DNA of 52,065 bases, taken from contig NZ_NULG01000012.1 in the NCBI RefSeq assembly GCF_002577195.1, positions 1 through 52,065 of the forward strand, written 5' to 3'. Positions 16,553 to 25,530 of the stretch are shown one piece after another. Below the pieces are notes generated by a model, which did no database searches, had not been told where the DNA came from, and saw nothing but the letters and a program-made list of their open reading frames with translations. Position 1 is the first letter of the stretch. Each line of letters opens with the position of its first letter. The position numbers and the translations under genes were made by a program. This DNA comes from Bacillus sp. AFS041924 (GTDB lineage: Bacteria; Bacillota; Bacilli; Bacillales; Bacillaceae_G).

Positions 16553-16649
16553 AGAGGTCGTCTTTGATTCGGCATTTAAAAGTATTTATTCACTCAAATT
16601 GAAAGTTGAATAATTTATGACTTTTAAGAATGAATCTAAGACAACCTCT
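16553..16649 (-). terminator. Long 97-nt hairpin terminator after the DUF4177 gene
   Basis: AGAGGTTGTCTTAGATTC (16632-16649 region, minus strand) pairs with GAATCAAAGACGACCTCT (16553-16570). An inner stem TTAAAAGT/ACTTTTAA sits further in, and TTTTTCTTTT follows. The arms are unusually long for a terminator. Confidence 0.75.
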
Positions 16650-16653
16650 ATAA

Positions 16654-16833
16654 TTAATCTAAATCGAATATTTCTCGTTCAAAAATAAGTTCAACACTTG
16701 CACCTTCAATTGCTTGCTGATTGTTTACAACCTGATGAAGACGCCAGCCACTTTTAGCATAGTTCCCTACAACATCATAATAATGTCGATTTGATGATTT
16801 AGTATTAACTTTTACAGATTCGTATTCGTACAT
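16654..16833 (-). CDS. DUF4177 domain-containing small protein
   Basis: A 59-aa protein beginning MYEYESVKV and containing NYAKSGWRLHQVV and LIFERE, the pattern of DUF4177 proteins; their function is unknown. No signal peptide or membrane segment. ATG at 16833 follows GGAGGG with about 10 nt spacing, good support for such a short gene. It is monocistronic on the minus strand, upstream of polA and separated from it by the long hairpin at 16553-16649. Confidence 0.8.
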   Translation of the reverse strand: MYEYESVKVNTKSSNRHYYDVVGNYAKSGWRLHQVVNNQQAIEGASVELIFEREIFDLD

Positions 16834-17080
16834 CTATAACCACCCTCCGATGTATGACTCTACACTCATAATTTCCCCAAAAATTATAAAAGTAATATGA
16901 TCAAATAAAGAAAACTCATCGACTGACAAATTATTTAGGCAGAGGCGTAGTTGCACTTTTCTTTTTATTTCTAAAATTGCCTGCCACGTCTTGTATGATT
17001 CCTCGCTGCCAATTTAATAAAAAATGTATCCTCTAGTATGGACACCTTTGAGAAAAATTAAAACTTTAAAAGACATAAAA
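16834..17080. repeat. Intergenic region with family A/B copy B
   Basis: No gene. Positions about 16940-17022 share blocks with 9241-9322: GCGTAGTTGCACTT, then CTAAAATTGCCTGCCACG, then CTCGCTGCCA. The two copies line up with a few gaps over about 80 nt. The outer 12-bp inverted repeats of copy A are not visible here. Confidence 0.6.
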
Positions 17081-17107
17081 AAATCCCGGAAGTATAACTA
17101 CTCCCGG
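17081..17107 (-). terminator. Terminator downstream of phoR
   Basis: Stem CCGGGAGTA (17099-17107) with TACTTCCGG (17086-17094), 4-nt loop, followed by a T-run in the minus direction. It lies about 107 nt past the phoR stop. Confidence 0.88.
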
Positions 17108-17190
17108 TTTAAGACAACTCCTTGGATGAAGGGGTTTTCAACATAACTATAACAATTTTTTATTAATGATAAATAAACATAATGTAAAAT

Positions 17191-17209
17191 CAATGTAAAT
17201 GTTACATTG
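17191..17209. repeat. Perfect inverted repeat just after phoR
   Basis: CAATGTAA (17191-17198), 3-nt centre, TTACATTG (17202-17209). No T-run follows on the minus strand; it may protect the 3' end of the message or bind a protein. Confidence 0.45.
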
Positions 17210-17213
17210 AAAT

Positions 17214-18968
17214 CTATTTATTTAACGTTACGATAAATGTTGTCCCATGGCCTAATTTGCTCTCTACTTCGATTTTGCCTTTATGAGCTTCGACAAGATG
17301 CTTTACGATTGCTAGTCCTAAGCCAGTTCCTCCGGAGTTCCTACTTCTTGCTTTATCTACTCGGTAAAAACGTTCGAAAATACGAGAAATATCTTCTTTT
17401 CCGATTCCAACCCCAGTGTCATTTACCTTAACAACAATATGATCTGCTGACTCAGAGGCAGTAATAAAAACTTTGCCACCAGCTGGAGTGTAATGAATTG
17501 CGTTATCCACTAAATTAATAAACACTTGTTTAAGCCTTAAAGAATCGGCGGTTACAACTAATGGACTATTCAAATAAAATTTGAAATCTATATTCTTCTC
17601 TTCTGCTTTCTGATTAAGCATTTGCTGCAAATCTTCAATCAGTTGTTTTACTGAGACTTCTGCAAGATCTAATTTAAAATTCTGTTGCTCAATTTTTGAA
17701 AGGTCTAACAAATCTTGGATTAGAGTTTGCATTCGATCACTTTCCGATAAAATGATCGATAAGAAGTTTTTACACAGTTCTTCATTTTCCATCGCTCCAT
17801 CTAGAAGTGTTTCAGTAAAACCTTTAATAGATGTAATCGGTGTCTTAAGTTCATGAGACACATTTGCAAAAAAATCTTTTCGAACCTGCTCTAACTTCTT
17901 TAATTCACTAATGTCATGGAAAACTAGAACGATTCCTTTCCACTCGTGATTGATTCCAATAATTGGTGCACCATATATTTCAAAATGTTTTCTTTCTATT
18001 GTTAATGGTAGAATAATTTGCTTTCTAACTTTTATTTCCTTTAAAAAGATTTCTTCTACAATTTCAATTACTTCTTTATGTTTAAAGGCATCATAATAAA
18101 GTTCACCTAAAATACTTCTCGAATCAACTTTGAACGTTTCTCGATATGTTTTATTAATTAAATTTACATGTCCTCTACTGTTTATTAAAACAACACCACT
18201 ACCAATGTTATGGATTAATGTGTTTAATCGATCTTGCTGCATTTCTTGCTGAGACGTCATTTCCTGAAGATTTTTTGCAAGTACGTTCATTGCTTGACTT
18301 AACATTGTCGTCGATTCATTACTTTCAGTAAGTGTTCTAGCTTTATAATTCCCTTTTGATAACTCAATAGCAACTTGTGTAATATCCTCAATAGGTTTCG
18401 AAAATTGATGCGAGTATCGTATCAGCAAAATAATAATTGCAATTAAAACAAAACCTAATAATGAAAATAATAACATCCAAATACTACGGTACACTTCTTT
18501 TATCGATTTAGTTGAATAATCAATGACTAAAAATTGCTTATTTCCTTGTCGATCTGTTATTTTCTTCCCGTAATATTTAGCTGAAGAATCTTTTTCTTTA
18601 AATTTAGCAGCATTCTCTAATTTATCGAGTCGATCTAAATAAGATTTTAAATTTTTTGATGTGATATTTAATTCTACATTTTCATTGCTAGATTTAGCGA
18701 TAAGATTATAACGATCATCAAATAATATAATATCTATATTTAAGTCCTTTGATATTTTCTTTAACGTTTGATTAGATATATTCTTTGTTAATGGTGTATT
18801 CGTCTCCATTATAGAGGCAATTAAATTAGTCTCTCGCTCAATCCTTTGATCATAATTTGTCAGATAAAACGATTTAAAAATTTGTCCTAGTACAATTCCT
18901 AAAATCACAAGAATAATGATAATAATTGTAGAAAATCCAAAAAGCAATTTTCGATTTAGGTTACTCAT
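17214..18968 (-). CDS. phoR: Phosphate-regulon sensor histidine kinase PhoR
   Basis: Membrane kinase that phosphorylates PhoP under phosphate limitation. The 584-aa protein has a transmembrane helix at about 8-31, an extracytoplasmic PAS-like sensor (32-160), a second helix at 163-184, HAMP (185-240), a cytoplasmic PAS domain (250-355), the H-box FFANVSHELKTPITS with phospho-acceptor His372, and an ATPase domain ending in GTGLGLAIVKHLVE and GTTFIVTL. It overlaps phoP by 8 nt, so the two are translationally coupled. ATG start. Confidence 0.95.
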   Translation of the reverse strand: MSNLNRKLLFGFSTIIIIILVILGIVLGQIFKSFYLTNYDQRIERETNLIASIMETNTPLTKNISNQTLKKISKDLNIDIILFDDRYNLIAKSSNENVELNITSKNLKSYLDRLDKLENAAKFKEKDSSAKYYGKKITDRQGNKQFLVIDYSTKSIKEVYRSIWMLLFSLLGFVLIAIIILLIRYSHQFSKPIEDITQVAIELSKGNYKARTLTESNESTTMLSQAMNVLAKNLQEMTSQQEMQQDRLNTLIHNIGSGVVLINSRGHVNLINKTYRETFKVDSRSILGELYYDAFKHKEVIEIVEEIFLKEIKVRKQIILPLTIERKHFEIYGAPIIGINHEWKGIVLVFHDISELKKLEQVRKDFFANVSHELKTPITSIKGFTETLLDGAMENEELCKNFLSIILSESDRMQTLIQDLLDLSKIEQQNFKLDLAEVSVKQLIEDLQQMLNQKAEEKNIDFKFYLNSPLVVTADSLRLKQVFINLVDNAIHYTPAGGKVFITASESADHIVVKVNDTGVGIGKEDISRIFERFYRVDKARSRNSGGTGLGLAIVKHLVEAHKGKIEVESKLGHGTTFIVTLNK

Positions 18969-19677
18969 TTAATCTTGGTTCCTCTAATTTATACCCTAAT
19001 CCACGAATTGTTTTTATATAAACTGGTTTTTTCGAGTCTAGTTCTATTTTTTCTCTTAAATGACTAATATGAACGTCAACTATTCTAGTATCTCCAGCAA
19101 AATCATAATTCCAAACAGCGCTTAATAATTGATCTCGAGTTAATACTCTACCTTTATTTTTAGTTAAATATAATAATAACTCAAATTCCTTAGGTGTTAA
19201 TTCTAGTTTTTCACCTTGGAAATATGCTTCATAGTATTCAGGCAAAATTTTTAAATCTGCTATGATTAGTGTGTCAGTATCGTCATTTGATTGTACCGGT
19301 GTTTCAGTAATCTTAGCTCTTCTTAATATCGCCTTAACTCTCGCAACAACTTCTCTTGGGCTAAATGGCTTTGTCATATAATCATCTGCACCAAGTTCAA
19401 GTCCTAAAACTTTATCAAATTCATCGTCTTTTGCTGTAACCATTAAAATCGGCGTAGTATTTCTTTGTAATCTTAATTCTTTACATACTTCCATACCATC
19501 CTTTTTAGGTAACATTAAGTCTAAAACAATTAATTCCGGCTTTTCTTCTATAGCCTTTTGTAAACCTTCTTCTCCATCCGAAGCTGCAACAACTTGAAAG
19601 CCTGCTTGTTCTAAATTAAATTTGATTAAGGTTAAGATATGCTCTTCATCGTCTACTACAAGAATTTTATTGCTCAT
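18961..19677 (-). CDS. phoP: Phosphate-regulon response regulator PhoP
   Basis: OmpR-type response regulator activated by PhoR. Receiver domain (1-120) with acidic pocket DDEE at residues 9-12, phospho-acceptor Asp53 in LDLMLPKKDG and Lys in the TKPFSPRE segment. Winged-helix DNA-binding domain (about 135-235) with RVVDVHISHLREKIE-type recognition helix sequence. 238 aa, ATG start after GGAGG. In B. subtilis mdh lies directly upstream of phoP; here a MaoC-like gene and an unknown gene come between. Confidence 0.96.
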   Translation of the reverse strand: MSNKILVVDDEEHILTLIKFNLEQAGFQVVAASDGEEGLQKAIEEKPELIVLDLMLPKKDGMEVCKELRLQRNTTPILMVTAKDDEFDKVLGLELGADDYMTKPFSPREVVARVKAILRRAKITETPVQSNDDTDTLIIADLKILPEYYEAYFQGEKLELTPKEFELLLYLTKNKGRVLTRDQLLSAVWNYDFAGDTRIVDVHISHLREKIELDSKKPVYIKTIRGLGYKLEEPRLNE

Positions 19678-19752
19678 TTCATATTCCTCCAGGTCATAAT
19701 TAAACCCTCATCCATTTGAATCACATATTTATTTATCTATATCTACTTTTTA

Positions 19753-19781
19753 ATCATACTAGAAATTCTATCAGACGTAAA
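19753..19781 (-). promoter_or_regulatory. Probable phoPR promoter
   Basis: TTTACG (19776-19781), 17-nt spacer, TATGAT (19753-19758). The spacer contains the near-palindrome TAGAATTTCTA. Confidence 0.6.
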
Positions 19782-19870
19782 ACTTAAATAGTAATCAGAA
19801 AAACAGGAAGGTCAATTAATATATTCTTCACTTGATGTACGTTTACATTATTAACATGTTTTTTGTGAAC

Positions 19871-19901
19871 AAAAAAAAGAATGCCATCGCGACATTCTTT
19901 T
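19871..19901 (-). terminator. Terminator of the MaoC-like gene
   Basis: AAAAGAATG / CATTCTTTT stem (19893-19901 with 19875-19883), then a T-run (19871-19878) on the minus strand. Confidence 0.88.
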
Positions 19902-20370
19902 AAAAGTTTTCATATAGTAAAGCATTTGATTGATTTACTGTTGGTGGAATAACAACTAGTTTCCCATTTGCGATTTCAGTTTGCGTCTTATTTAAAACGC
20001 TTACATTAATCGTTACTTCATTTAGCTCTGAATGAATATCAACAATTTCAAAATGAATTGAAATTGTTTCATTGTGGTATATATGCTGATCAAATTGAAG
20101 TTCTTTTTTGATTACGTGACTTCCTGGTCCAGGTAAGTGTTTTGTAACTGCTGCAGAAATTAATCCACTAATAATAAAACTTGGAACAATCGGTTTGTTA
20201 TATTTTGTTTGTGACGCATAATTGTATTGTGTATATAAAGGATTTGTATCGCCTGTTAAAGCCAGGTATAAGTAAATATGTTTTTCATCAATATGTTCTG
20301 TTACAATTAACTTTTCTCCAATGGAAATATCTTCAAGTTTTCGTCCGATTTTTGCTTTTTTAGTTAACAT
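19900..20370 (-). CDS. MaoC-like hot-dog-fold protein lacking the hydratase dyad
   Basis: A 156-aa single-domain hot-dog protein of the MaoC / R-specific enoyl-CoA hydratase type. The hydratase motif GD-x-NP-L-H is present as GDTNPLY (residues 40-46): Asp41 is kept but the catalytic His is Tyr46. The usual VHG that follows is VPS. LPGPGSHVIKKELQF and the C-terminal strands fit the fold. Hydratase activity is therefore doubtful; an acyl-CoA or acyl-ACP binding role is possible. ATG start after AGGGGG. Monocistronic, between phoP and the unknown 154-aa gene. I recall similar Tyr-containing homologs in the B. cereus group, so the change may be family-wide. Confidence 0.8.
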   Translation of the reverse strand: MLTKKAKIGRKLEDISIGEKLIVTEHIDEKHIYLYLALTGDTNPLYTQYNYASQTKYNKPIVPSFIISGLISAAVTKHLPGPGSHVIKKELQFDQHIYHNETISIHFEIVDIHSELNEVTINVSVLNKTQTEIANGKLVVIPPTVNQSNALLYENF

Positions 20371-20681
20371 ATTAAACCCCCTGTTTATCTTAATATTTTA
20401 AAAATTCGATAAACAACAGCGAATTTCCTTCTATATCGGCAAAATTTTTCAAAAAAATTTTTAAAAAATCGCAATACATGTCTAATCATATATTTTCCCT
20501 TTATAGTAGATATAATTCCATACTTCTTCCTTAATTACTATCTCAACAAACATTGCATGAGTTTGTTGCATAAAAAACTTGTATATACTTATATCGTAAA
20601 TCGTCATTCAAATGGATATTTTTGGTATAATTTAGAAGATTAGAAAGTTTAAGTTAGCAAAGGTGAAAAGGAGAGAAGCAA
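20371..20681. promoter_or_regulatory. Divergent control region with inverted repeat and extended -10 promoter
   Basis: Between the divergent MaoC-like and 154-aa genes. An 8-bp perfect inverted repeat, CAACAAAC (20544-20551) and GTTTGTTG (20561-20568), may be an operator. TGGTATAAT (20623-20631) is an extended -10 for the plus-strand gene; no good -35 box is seen. Confidence 0.6.
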
Positions 20682-21146
20682 ATGTCATATATCGTTGATT
20701 TTAAAGATGTATCTACGGTTGGTTTAGAATCTTCCCCTGTAGTAGATGCGCTTGCTGGTTTACGTGCTAATGAAGCTCGTTATTTTATGAACAAGTACAA
20801 GCATGAATTTACTGTTGTACCTGCTGGCGAGAGTCAAGAGACGCTTGATTATGTGCACCGAATTTTGAAGGAAGAACGCGATATCGAGTTCGCAGCTAAA
20901 CCTTTAGAAACTTCACGTTTTCAAGTGGAAAATATAAAATTTACTTATGTCTTTTATGAAGACGGACTATCGGTTAATGTAATGTATACAGTTGATGACC
21001 CTAAAAAACGTGCAGTTGGATTTAAACTTTCTGATGGGATGGATATACCAAAGGAGTTAGTAGAGAAGTTTAAATTTGCTAGACAGAAGTCCAAACTAGC
21101 TGGAACAATTCGTGGCTCGTATTTTGTCATTAAAGGTGCATATTAA
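20682..21146 (+). CDS. Conserved-looking protein of unknown function, 154 aa
   Basis: I do not recognise the family. The 154-aa protein is soluble and mixed alpha/beta, without cysteines, signal peptide or membrane helices. It opens with MSYIVDFKDVSTVGLES, has a helical middle (residues about 50-66), two long strands (NIKFTYVFYEDGLSVNVMYTV) and a basic C-terminus. The gene is well supported: AAGGAGAG 7-8 nt before ATG, an extended -10 promoter 50 nt upstream and a bidirectional terminator after it. Codon use resembles the highly expressed genes nearby. It is monocistronic and convergent with mdh. Confidence 0.85.
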   Translation: MSYIVDFKDVSTVGLESSPVVDALAGLRANEARYFMNKYKHEFTVVPAGESQETLDYVHRILKEERDIEFAAKPLETSRFQVENIKFTYVFYEDGLSVNVMYTVDDPKKRAVGFKLSDGMDIPKELVEKFKFARQKSKLAGTIRGSYFVIKGAY

Positions 21147-21216
21147 TTAACCTGGAGTTCAAAGCCATTGTGGCGATCGAATGAACAGATCTAAAAAGAT
21201 AGAATTAAATGAAAAG

Positions 21217-21256
21217 AAAAGACCCACAAAGTGAAATTACTTACTTGTGGGTCTTT
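21217..21256. terminator. Bidirectional terminator between 154-aa gene and mdh
   Basis: AAAAGACCCACAA (21217-21229) pairs with TTGTGGGTCTTT (21245-21256). A-rich and T-rich flanks allow use from both convergent genes. Confidence 0.9.
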
Positions 21257-21259
21257 ATT

Positions 21260-22198
21260 TTAAGCTAAAACGTTCATTACGCTTTTAACAGCTGCTACTG
21301 AACGATCTAATGCTGCTTTTTCATCAGCAGTTAAATCTAATTCGATAATTTGTTCAATACCGTTTCCACCGATAATTGTAGGAACTCCTAAGTATATACC
21401 GCTGTAACCATATTCGCCTTCTAAATAAGCGATAGTAGGTAACACGCGACGTTGGTCTTTAAGTATAGATTCCACCATTTCTACTAAAGAAGCTGCAGGT
21501 GCGTAATATGCACTGCCGTTCCCCAGTAAATTAACGATTTCTCCGCCACCCTTACGAGTACGCTCAACAATAGCATCTAAACGATCTTGTGGAATTAGTT
21601 TTTCTAATGGAATACCACCAGCATATGAATAACGGACTAATGGTACCATATCGTCTCCGTGACCACCTAAAACAAATCCTGAAATATCTTTAACAGATAA
21701 GTTTAATTCTTGGGCTACGAACGTTCTGAAACGTGCTGTGTCAAGAACTCCAGATTGTCCGATTACACGGTGTTTTGGAAATCCTGCTTCTTTGTATACG
21801 GTATATGTCATTGCATCAACCGGGTTTGTTAACACCACGATTGTACAGCTAGGAGAGTATTTTACGATTTCACGAGTAACTGCCTTCATGATGTTCGAGT
21901 TAGTTGATACTAGATCGTCACGACTCATACCCGGTTTGCGGGCGATTCCTGCTGTGATTACGACTACATCTGAATCAGCAGTATCAGCGTAATCACTAGT
22001 ACCAATAATGTTCGCATCAAATCCTTGAACTGGACTTGCTTCAAGCATATCTAAGGCTTTGCCTTTTGTAGGGTTTTCTAGTTGTGGAATATCAACTATT
22101 ACTACATCCCCTAATTCTTTTTGTGCAAGCAAGAAAGCCGTTGTAGCACCAGTAAATCCAGCACCTACTACAGAAATTTTACGTCTACGAATTGACAT
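21260..22198 (-). CDS. mdh: Malate dehydrogenase (LDH-like type)
   Basis: Oxidises malate to oxaloacetate with NAD. The 312-aa protein has the Rossmann motif [11 protein letters not shown], the substrate loop with [11 protein letters not shown] (Arg for the second carboxylate, which sets malate over lactate), VLTNPVD and the catalytic His in [12 protein letters not shown] start after GGGAGG. Third gene of citZ-icd-mdh, 36 nt after icd, ended by the bidirectional terminator. Confidence 0.97.
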   Translation of the reverse strand: MSIRRRKISVVGAGFTGATTAFLLAQKELGDVVIVDIPQLENPTKGKALDMLEASPVQGFDANIIGTSDYADTADSDVVVITAGIARKPGMSRDDLVSTNSNIMKAVTREIVKYSPSCTIVVLTNPVDAMTYTVYKEAGFPKHRVIGQSGVLDTARFRTFVAQELNLSVKDISGFVLGGHGDDMVPLVRYSYAGGIPLEKLIPQDRLDAIVERTRKGGGEIVNLLGNGSAYYAPAASLVEMVESILKDQRRVLPTIAYLEGEYGYSGIYLGVPTIIGGNGIEQIIELDLTADEKAALDRSVAAVKSVMNVLA

Positions 22199-22234
22199 AC
22201 AAATACCTCCCTTTTGTTTACAAACACAACTTAA

Positions 22235-23515
22235 TTATACAAGAACTGCTTCCATATTTGAAATTAATTCGTTTGCAAATTCAGAACATTTCACTTCAGT
22301 TGCGCCATCCATTAAACGAGCGAAGTCATAAGTTACAACTTTTGAAGCAATCGTTTTTTCCATTGATTTAAGAATCATAGAAGCTGCTTCGTTCCAACCC
22401 ATATGCTCAAGCATTAATACTCCAGAAAGAATAACTGAAGATGGGTTAACTTTATCTAATCCAGCATATTTAGGTGCTGTTCCATGTGTAGCTTCAAAAA
22501 TTGCATGTCCAGTTTCGTAGTTGATATTTGCTCCAGGAGCGATACCAATTCCACCAACTTGAGCAGCAAGTGCATCTGAAATATAGTCACCATTTAAGTT
22601 CATTGTAGCTACTACATCAAACTCACGTGGTCTAGTTAAGATTTGTTGTAAGAAGATATCAGCAATGCTATCTTTTACTAGGATTTTTCCTGCTTTTTCT
22701 GCATCGTCCATTGCTTTGTTTGCAGCATCTTTACCACTTGTTTCTACAATACGATCATATTCCGCCCAAGTAAACACTTTATCACCGAACTCTTGCTCAG
22801 CAACTTCATAACCCCAGTTCTTAAACGCGCCTTCAGTAAATTTCATGATATTACCTTTATGAACTAAAGTTAATGATTTGCGGTTTTCTTGAATTGCGTA
22901 ATTGATTGCAGCGCGTACAAGACGTTTTGTACCTTCTTCAGAAACTGGTTTAATACCGATACCAGATGTTTCTGGGAAGCGGATTTTATTAACACCCATT
23001 TCTTTTTGTAAGAACTCGATTACTTTTTGTACTGCTTCAGAACCTTTTTCATATTCGATACCAGCATAGATATCTTCAGTGTTTTCACGGAAGATTACCA
23101 TGTCTGTATCTTCAGGACGTTTAACTGGTGAAGGTACACCTTCAAAGTAACGTACTGGACGTAGGCATACAAATAAATCTAATTCTTGACGTAGAGCAAC
23201 GTTTAAAGAACGAATTCCACCACCAACTGGAGTTGTTAAAGGTCCTTTAATTGCGATCATATATTCTTCAATAACATTTAAAGTTTCTTGTGGTAACCAT
23301 TCGCCAGTAACATTGAATGCTTTTTCTCCAGCAAGAACTTCTTTCCATTCAATTTTGCGTGATCCATTATAAGCTTTTTCAACAGCTGCATCTAATACAC
23401 GTGAAGATGCTGCCCAAATATCTGGGCCTGTCCCATCGCCTTCAATAAAAGGAATAATTGGATTGTTTGGCACGTTTAATTTGCCGTCTACTAATGTAAT
23501 TTTTTCAGCTTGCAT
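22235..23515 (-). CDS. icd: Isocitrate dehydrogenase [NADP]
   Basis: Decarboxylates isocitrate to 2-oxoglutarate with NADP. The 426-aa protein shows the phosphorylatable-serine loop [13 protein letters not shown], the substrate Arg/Tyr residues in LRPVRYFEG, the metal-binding region [15 protein letters not shown] and the adenine-binding [12 protein letters not shown] start after GGGGGAG. Between citZ and mdh; a short GAGAGGAA/TTCCTCTC inverted repeat (23570-23587) lies in the citZ-icd gap and may influence relative expression. Confidence 0.97.
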   Translation of the reverse strand: MQAEKITLVDGKLNVPNNPIIPFIEGDGTGPDIWAASSRVLDAAVEKAYNGSRKIEWKEVLAGEKAFNVTGEWLPQETLNVIEEYMIAIKGPLTTPVGGGIRSLNVALRQELDLFVCLRPVRYFEGVPSPVKRPEDTDMVIFRENTEDIYAGIEYEKGSEAVQKVIEFLQKEMGVNKIRFPETSGIGIKPVSEEGTKRLVRAAINYAIQENRKSLTLVHKGNIMKFTEGAFKNWGYEVAEQEFGDKVFTWAEYDRIVETSGKDAANKAMDDAEKAGKILVKDSIADIFLQQILTRPREFDVVATMNLNGDYISDALAAQVGGIGIAPGANINYETGHAIFEATHGTAPKYAGLDKVNPSSVILSGVLMLEHMGWNEAASMILKSMEKTIASKVVTYDFARLMDGATEVKCSEFANELISNMEAVLV

Positions 23516-23651
23516 ATTACATGCTCCCCCTTGGATAAATAGTTAAAATTCATTTAAACACATGCTTTTGAGAGGAAGATTCCTCTCCCTCTCTTTACTA
23601 TACCACTATTATTCGGATATTAAATACTATTTTAAGTATTCAATCTCTTTC

Positions 23652-24770
23652 TTATGCACGCTCTTCAATTGGAATGTAAGAGTTTTTCTCTGGTCCTGTA
23701 TAATCTGCACGCGGACGAATAATACGGTTGTTATCGTATTGTTCTAAAATGTGAGCAGTCCAACCAGACATACGGCTAATAGCAAAGATTGGTGTAAATA
23801 AATCATGTTCAATTCCTAAGCTGTGATATACAGATGCAGAGTAGAAATCAACATTTGGCGGAATATTCTTTTGAGTTGTAACAAGTTCTTCAATTTTCTC
23901 AGACATTGTGTACCATTTTAGTTCTCCAGTAATAGCACCTAACTGACGAGACATTTCTTTTAAATGTTTTGCACGTGGGTCTCCACCACGGTAAACGCGA
24001 TGTCCGAATCCCATGATTTTAGCTTTAGCATCCATTTTCTCTTGGATGTAAGTTTCCACATTTTCAATCTCACCGATTTCAGCTAACATTTTCATAACGC
24101 TTTCATTTGCGCCGCCGTGTAAAGGACCTTTTAAAGCACCAATTGCAGCTGTAATACCTGAATAAATATCTGATAAAGTAGCTACGCAAACGCGTGCAGT
24201 AAAAGTTGAAGCATTTAATTCATGATCAGCATGTAGTACTAAAGCTTTATTAATTGCTTCTTCTGCAATTGCATTCGGTTTATCACCCGTCATCATGTAT
24301 AAGAAGTTAGCTGAGAATGATAAATCTTTATTAGGGGCAACTGGTTCAAGCCCTTTACGAATACGAGAAAACGCTGCCACAAAAGTCGAAATTTTAGCTT
24401 GAAGTTGGATTGCTTTAAGATAATTTGAATTTGAGTCCATTGCTTCAGCATTTTTATCATATAATGCAAGCATTGAAATTACTGTACGTAGTACTGTCAT
24501 AGGATGTACATTTTTTAAGTTAGTTGATTTTAAGTAAGTAATAACTTCTTCTGGTAACTCAGCATTATCTGCTAATTGAGACGAAAGTTCTTTTAGTTGA
24601 TCCTTATTTGGTAACTTGCGATGCCATAATAAATATACTACTTCTTCAAAACTTGCATATTCTGCTAATTCATCAATACCAATACCTACATAAGTTAATG
24701 TATCATCAATAATAGAACTTATAGAAGTCGTAGCTGCAACAACACCCTCTAAACCACTTTTAACTGTCAT
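23652..24770 (-). CDS. citZ: Citrate synthase
   Basis: Condenses acetyl-CoA and oxaloacetate. The 372-aa protein contains the active-site segments LKGPLHGGANE (His), MGFGHRVYRGGDPRA (His) and the Asp region near NVDFYSASVYHSLG; the C-terminus carries RPRADYTGP. ATG start after GGAGAGAGGGG. First gene of citZ-icd-mdh with a leader of about 105 nt from the promoter at 24884-24912. In B. subtilis the operon is repressed by CcpC and CcpA and aconitase binds its leader RNA; I did not find a convincing operator here. Confidence 0.97.
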   Translation of the reverse strand: MTVKSGLEGVVAATTSISSIIDDTLTYVGIGIDELAEYASFEEVVYLLWHRKLPNKDQLKELSSQLADNAELPEEVITYLKSTNLKNVHPMTVLRTVISMLALYDKNAEAMDSNSNYLKAIQLQAKISTFVAAFSRIRKGLEPVAPNKDLSFSANFLYMMTGDKPNAIAEEAINKALVLHADHELNASTFTARVCVATLSDIYSGITAAIGALKGPLHGGANESVMKMLAEIGEIENVETYIQEKMDAKAKIMGFGHRVYRGGDPRAKHLKEMSRQLGAITGELKWYTMSEKIEELVTTQKNIPPNVDFYSASVYHSLGIEHDLFTPIFAISRMSGWTAHILEQYDNNRIIRPRADYTGPEKNSYIPIEERA

Positions 24771-24883
24771 ATTCCCCTCTCTCCTTTACGAAAAAAATTT
24801 CCCCTAGTATTTATTACATACATATACTGGTATAACTCTTTTAAAATACCGAGTATACATAGAAAGGAACCCTACTATCATTT

Positions 24884-24912
24884 ATTATAAACAATAATCT
24901 GACTTTTGTGAA
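24884..24912 (-). promoter_or_regulatory. Sigma-A promoter of citZ-icd-mdh
   Basis: TTCACA (24907-24912), 17-nt spacer, TATAAT (24884-24889). Confidence 0.72.
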
Positions 24913-24947
24913 TGAAAACAATTTACTAAAATATAATTATTATGCAA

Positions 24948-25406
24948 TTACTTAATTAATTCTATAATCCAAATGAATAGATATGCGATTCCAGCACCTA
25001 TTAATGGACCTACCGCAACCCCTTTAAATACTGCTACAGACAATACAGTACCTAGTACTAATGCTGCTGTTATTTGTGGGCTTGTTGCAAGTAATTGCAC
25101 TCCACCTTTTGCAAGCAGAGCTACTGCTATACCTGATAATAACGCGATCCATGCAACAGGAGATTTTAATGCATCGATCAAATTTTTAAAACCAATTTCA
25201 CCAGTAGCTATTGGTACTAAAACAGCAATCGTAATAACGGTTACTCCTAAATTAATTCCTTTAGACTGCATGTATGGAAATACTCGTTCTCCTAGAGGAG
25301 TATATTTTAGTACTAACAATACTATAATTGAAATTATTAAAGAGTTATTTTTTGCAATTGCACCGATTAATAATAATACTAAGAGAAATATTGTCGATTC
25401 ACTCAT
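24948..25406 (-). CDS. ytwI: DUF441 family membrane protein YtwI
   Basis: A 152-aa integral membrane protein of about four helices (residues about 4-38, 52-70, 80-100 and 110-150), with short glycine-rich loops and no soluble domain. It matches the YtwI/DUF441 pattern, beside citZ as in B. subtilis. Function unknown. ATG start after AAGGGG. Divergent from ytvI, with the control region at 25407-25530. Confidence 0.9.
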   Translation of the reverse strand: MSESTIFLLVLLLIGAIAKNNSLIISIIVLLVLKYTPLGERVFPYMQSKGINLGVTVITIAVLVPIATGEIGFKNLIDALKSPVAWIALLSGIAVALLAKGGVQLLATSPQITAALVLGTVLSVAVFKGVAVGPLIGAGIAYLFIWIIELIK

Positions 25407-25530
25407 TTGTTAGTTTCCCCTTAATGAATAATTTATTAATAAATACTACCAAACTTTACTATTATAAAAAAATAATTCTTGATAAAATAAAGACAAGAGG
25501 ACTCATTTCATATTGGAAGGAGGTAAAAGT

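Noticed and set aside
19842-19856. TTTACA and TTAACA near phoPR as a Pho box
   Set aside because: The repeats are 9 nt apart instead of the usual 11, on the opposite strand and far from the phoP promoter.
24973-25413. 146-codon plus-strand frame opposite ytwI
   Set aside because: Mirror frame of a low-complexity membrane protein gene; the YtwI frame has the ribosome binding site and the family match.
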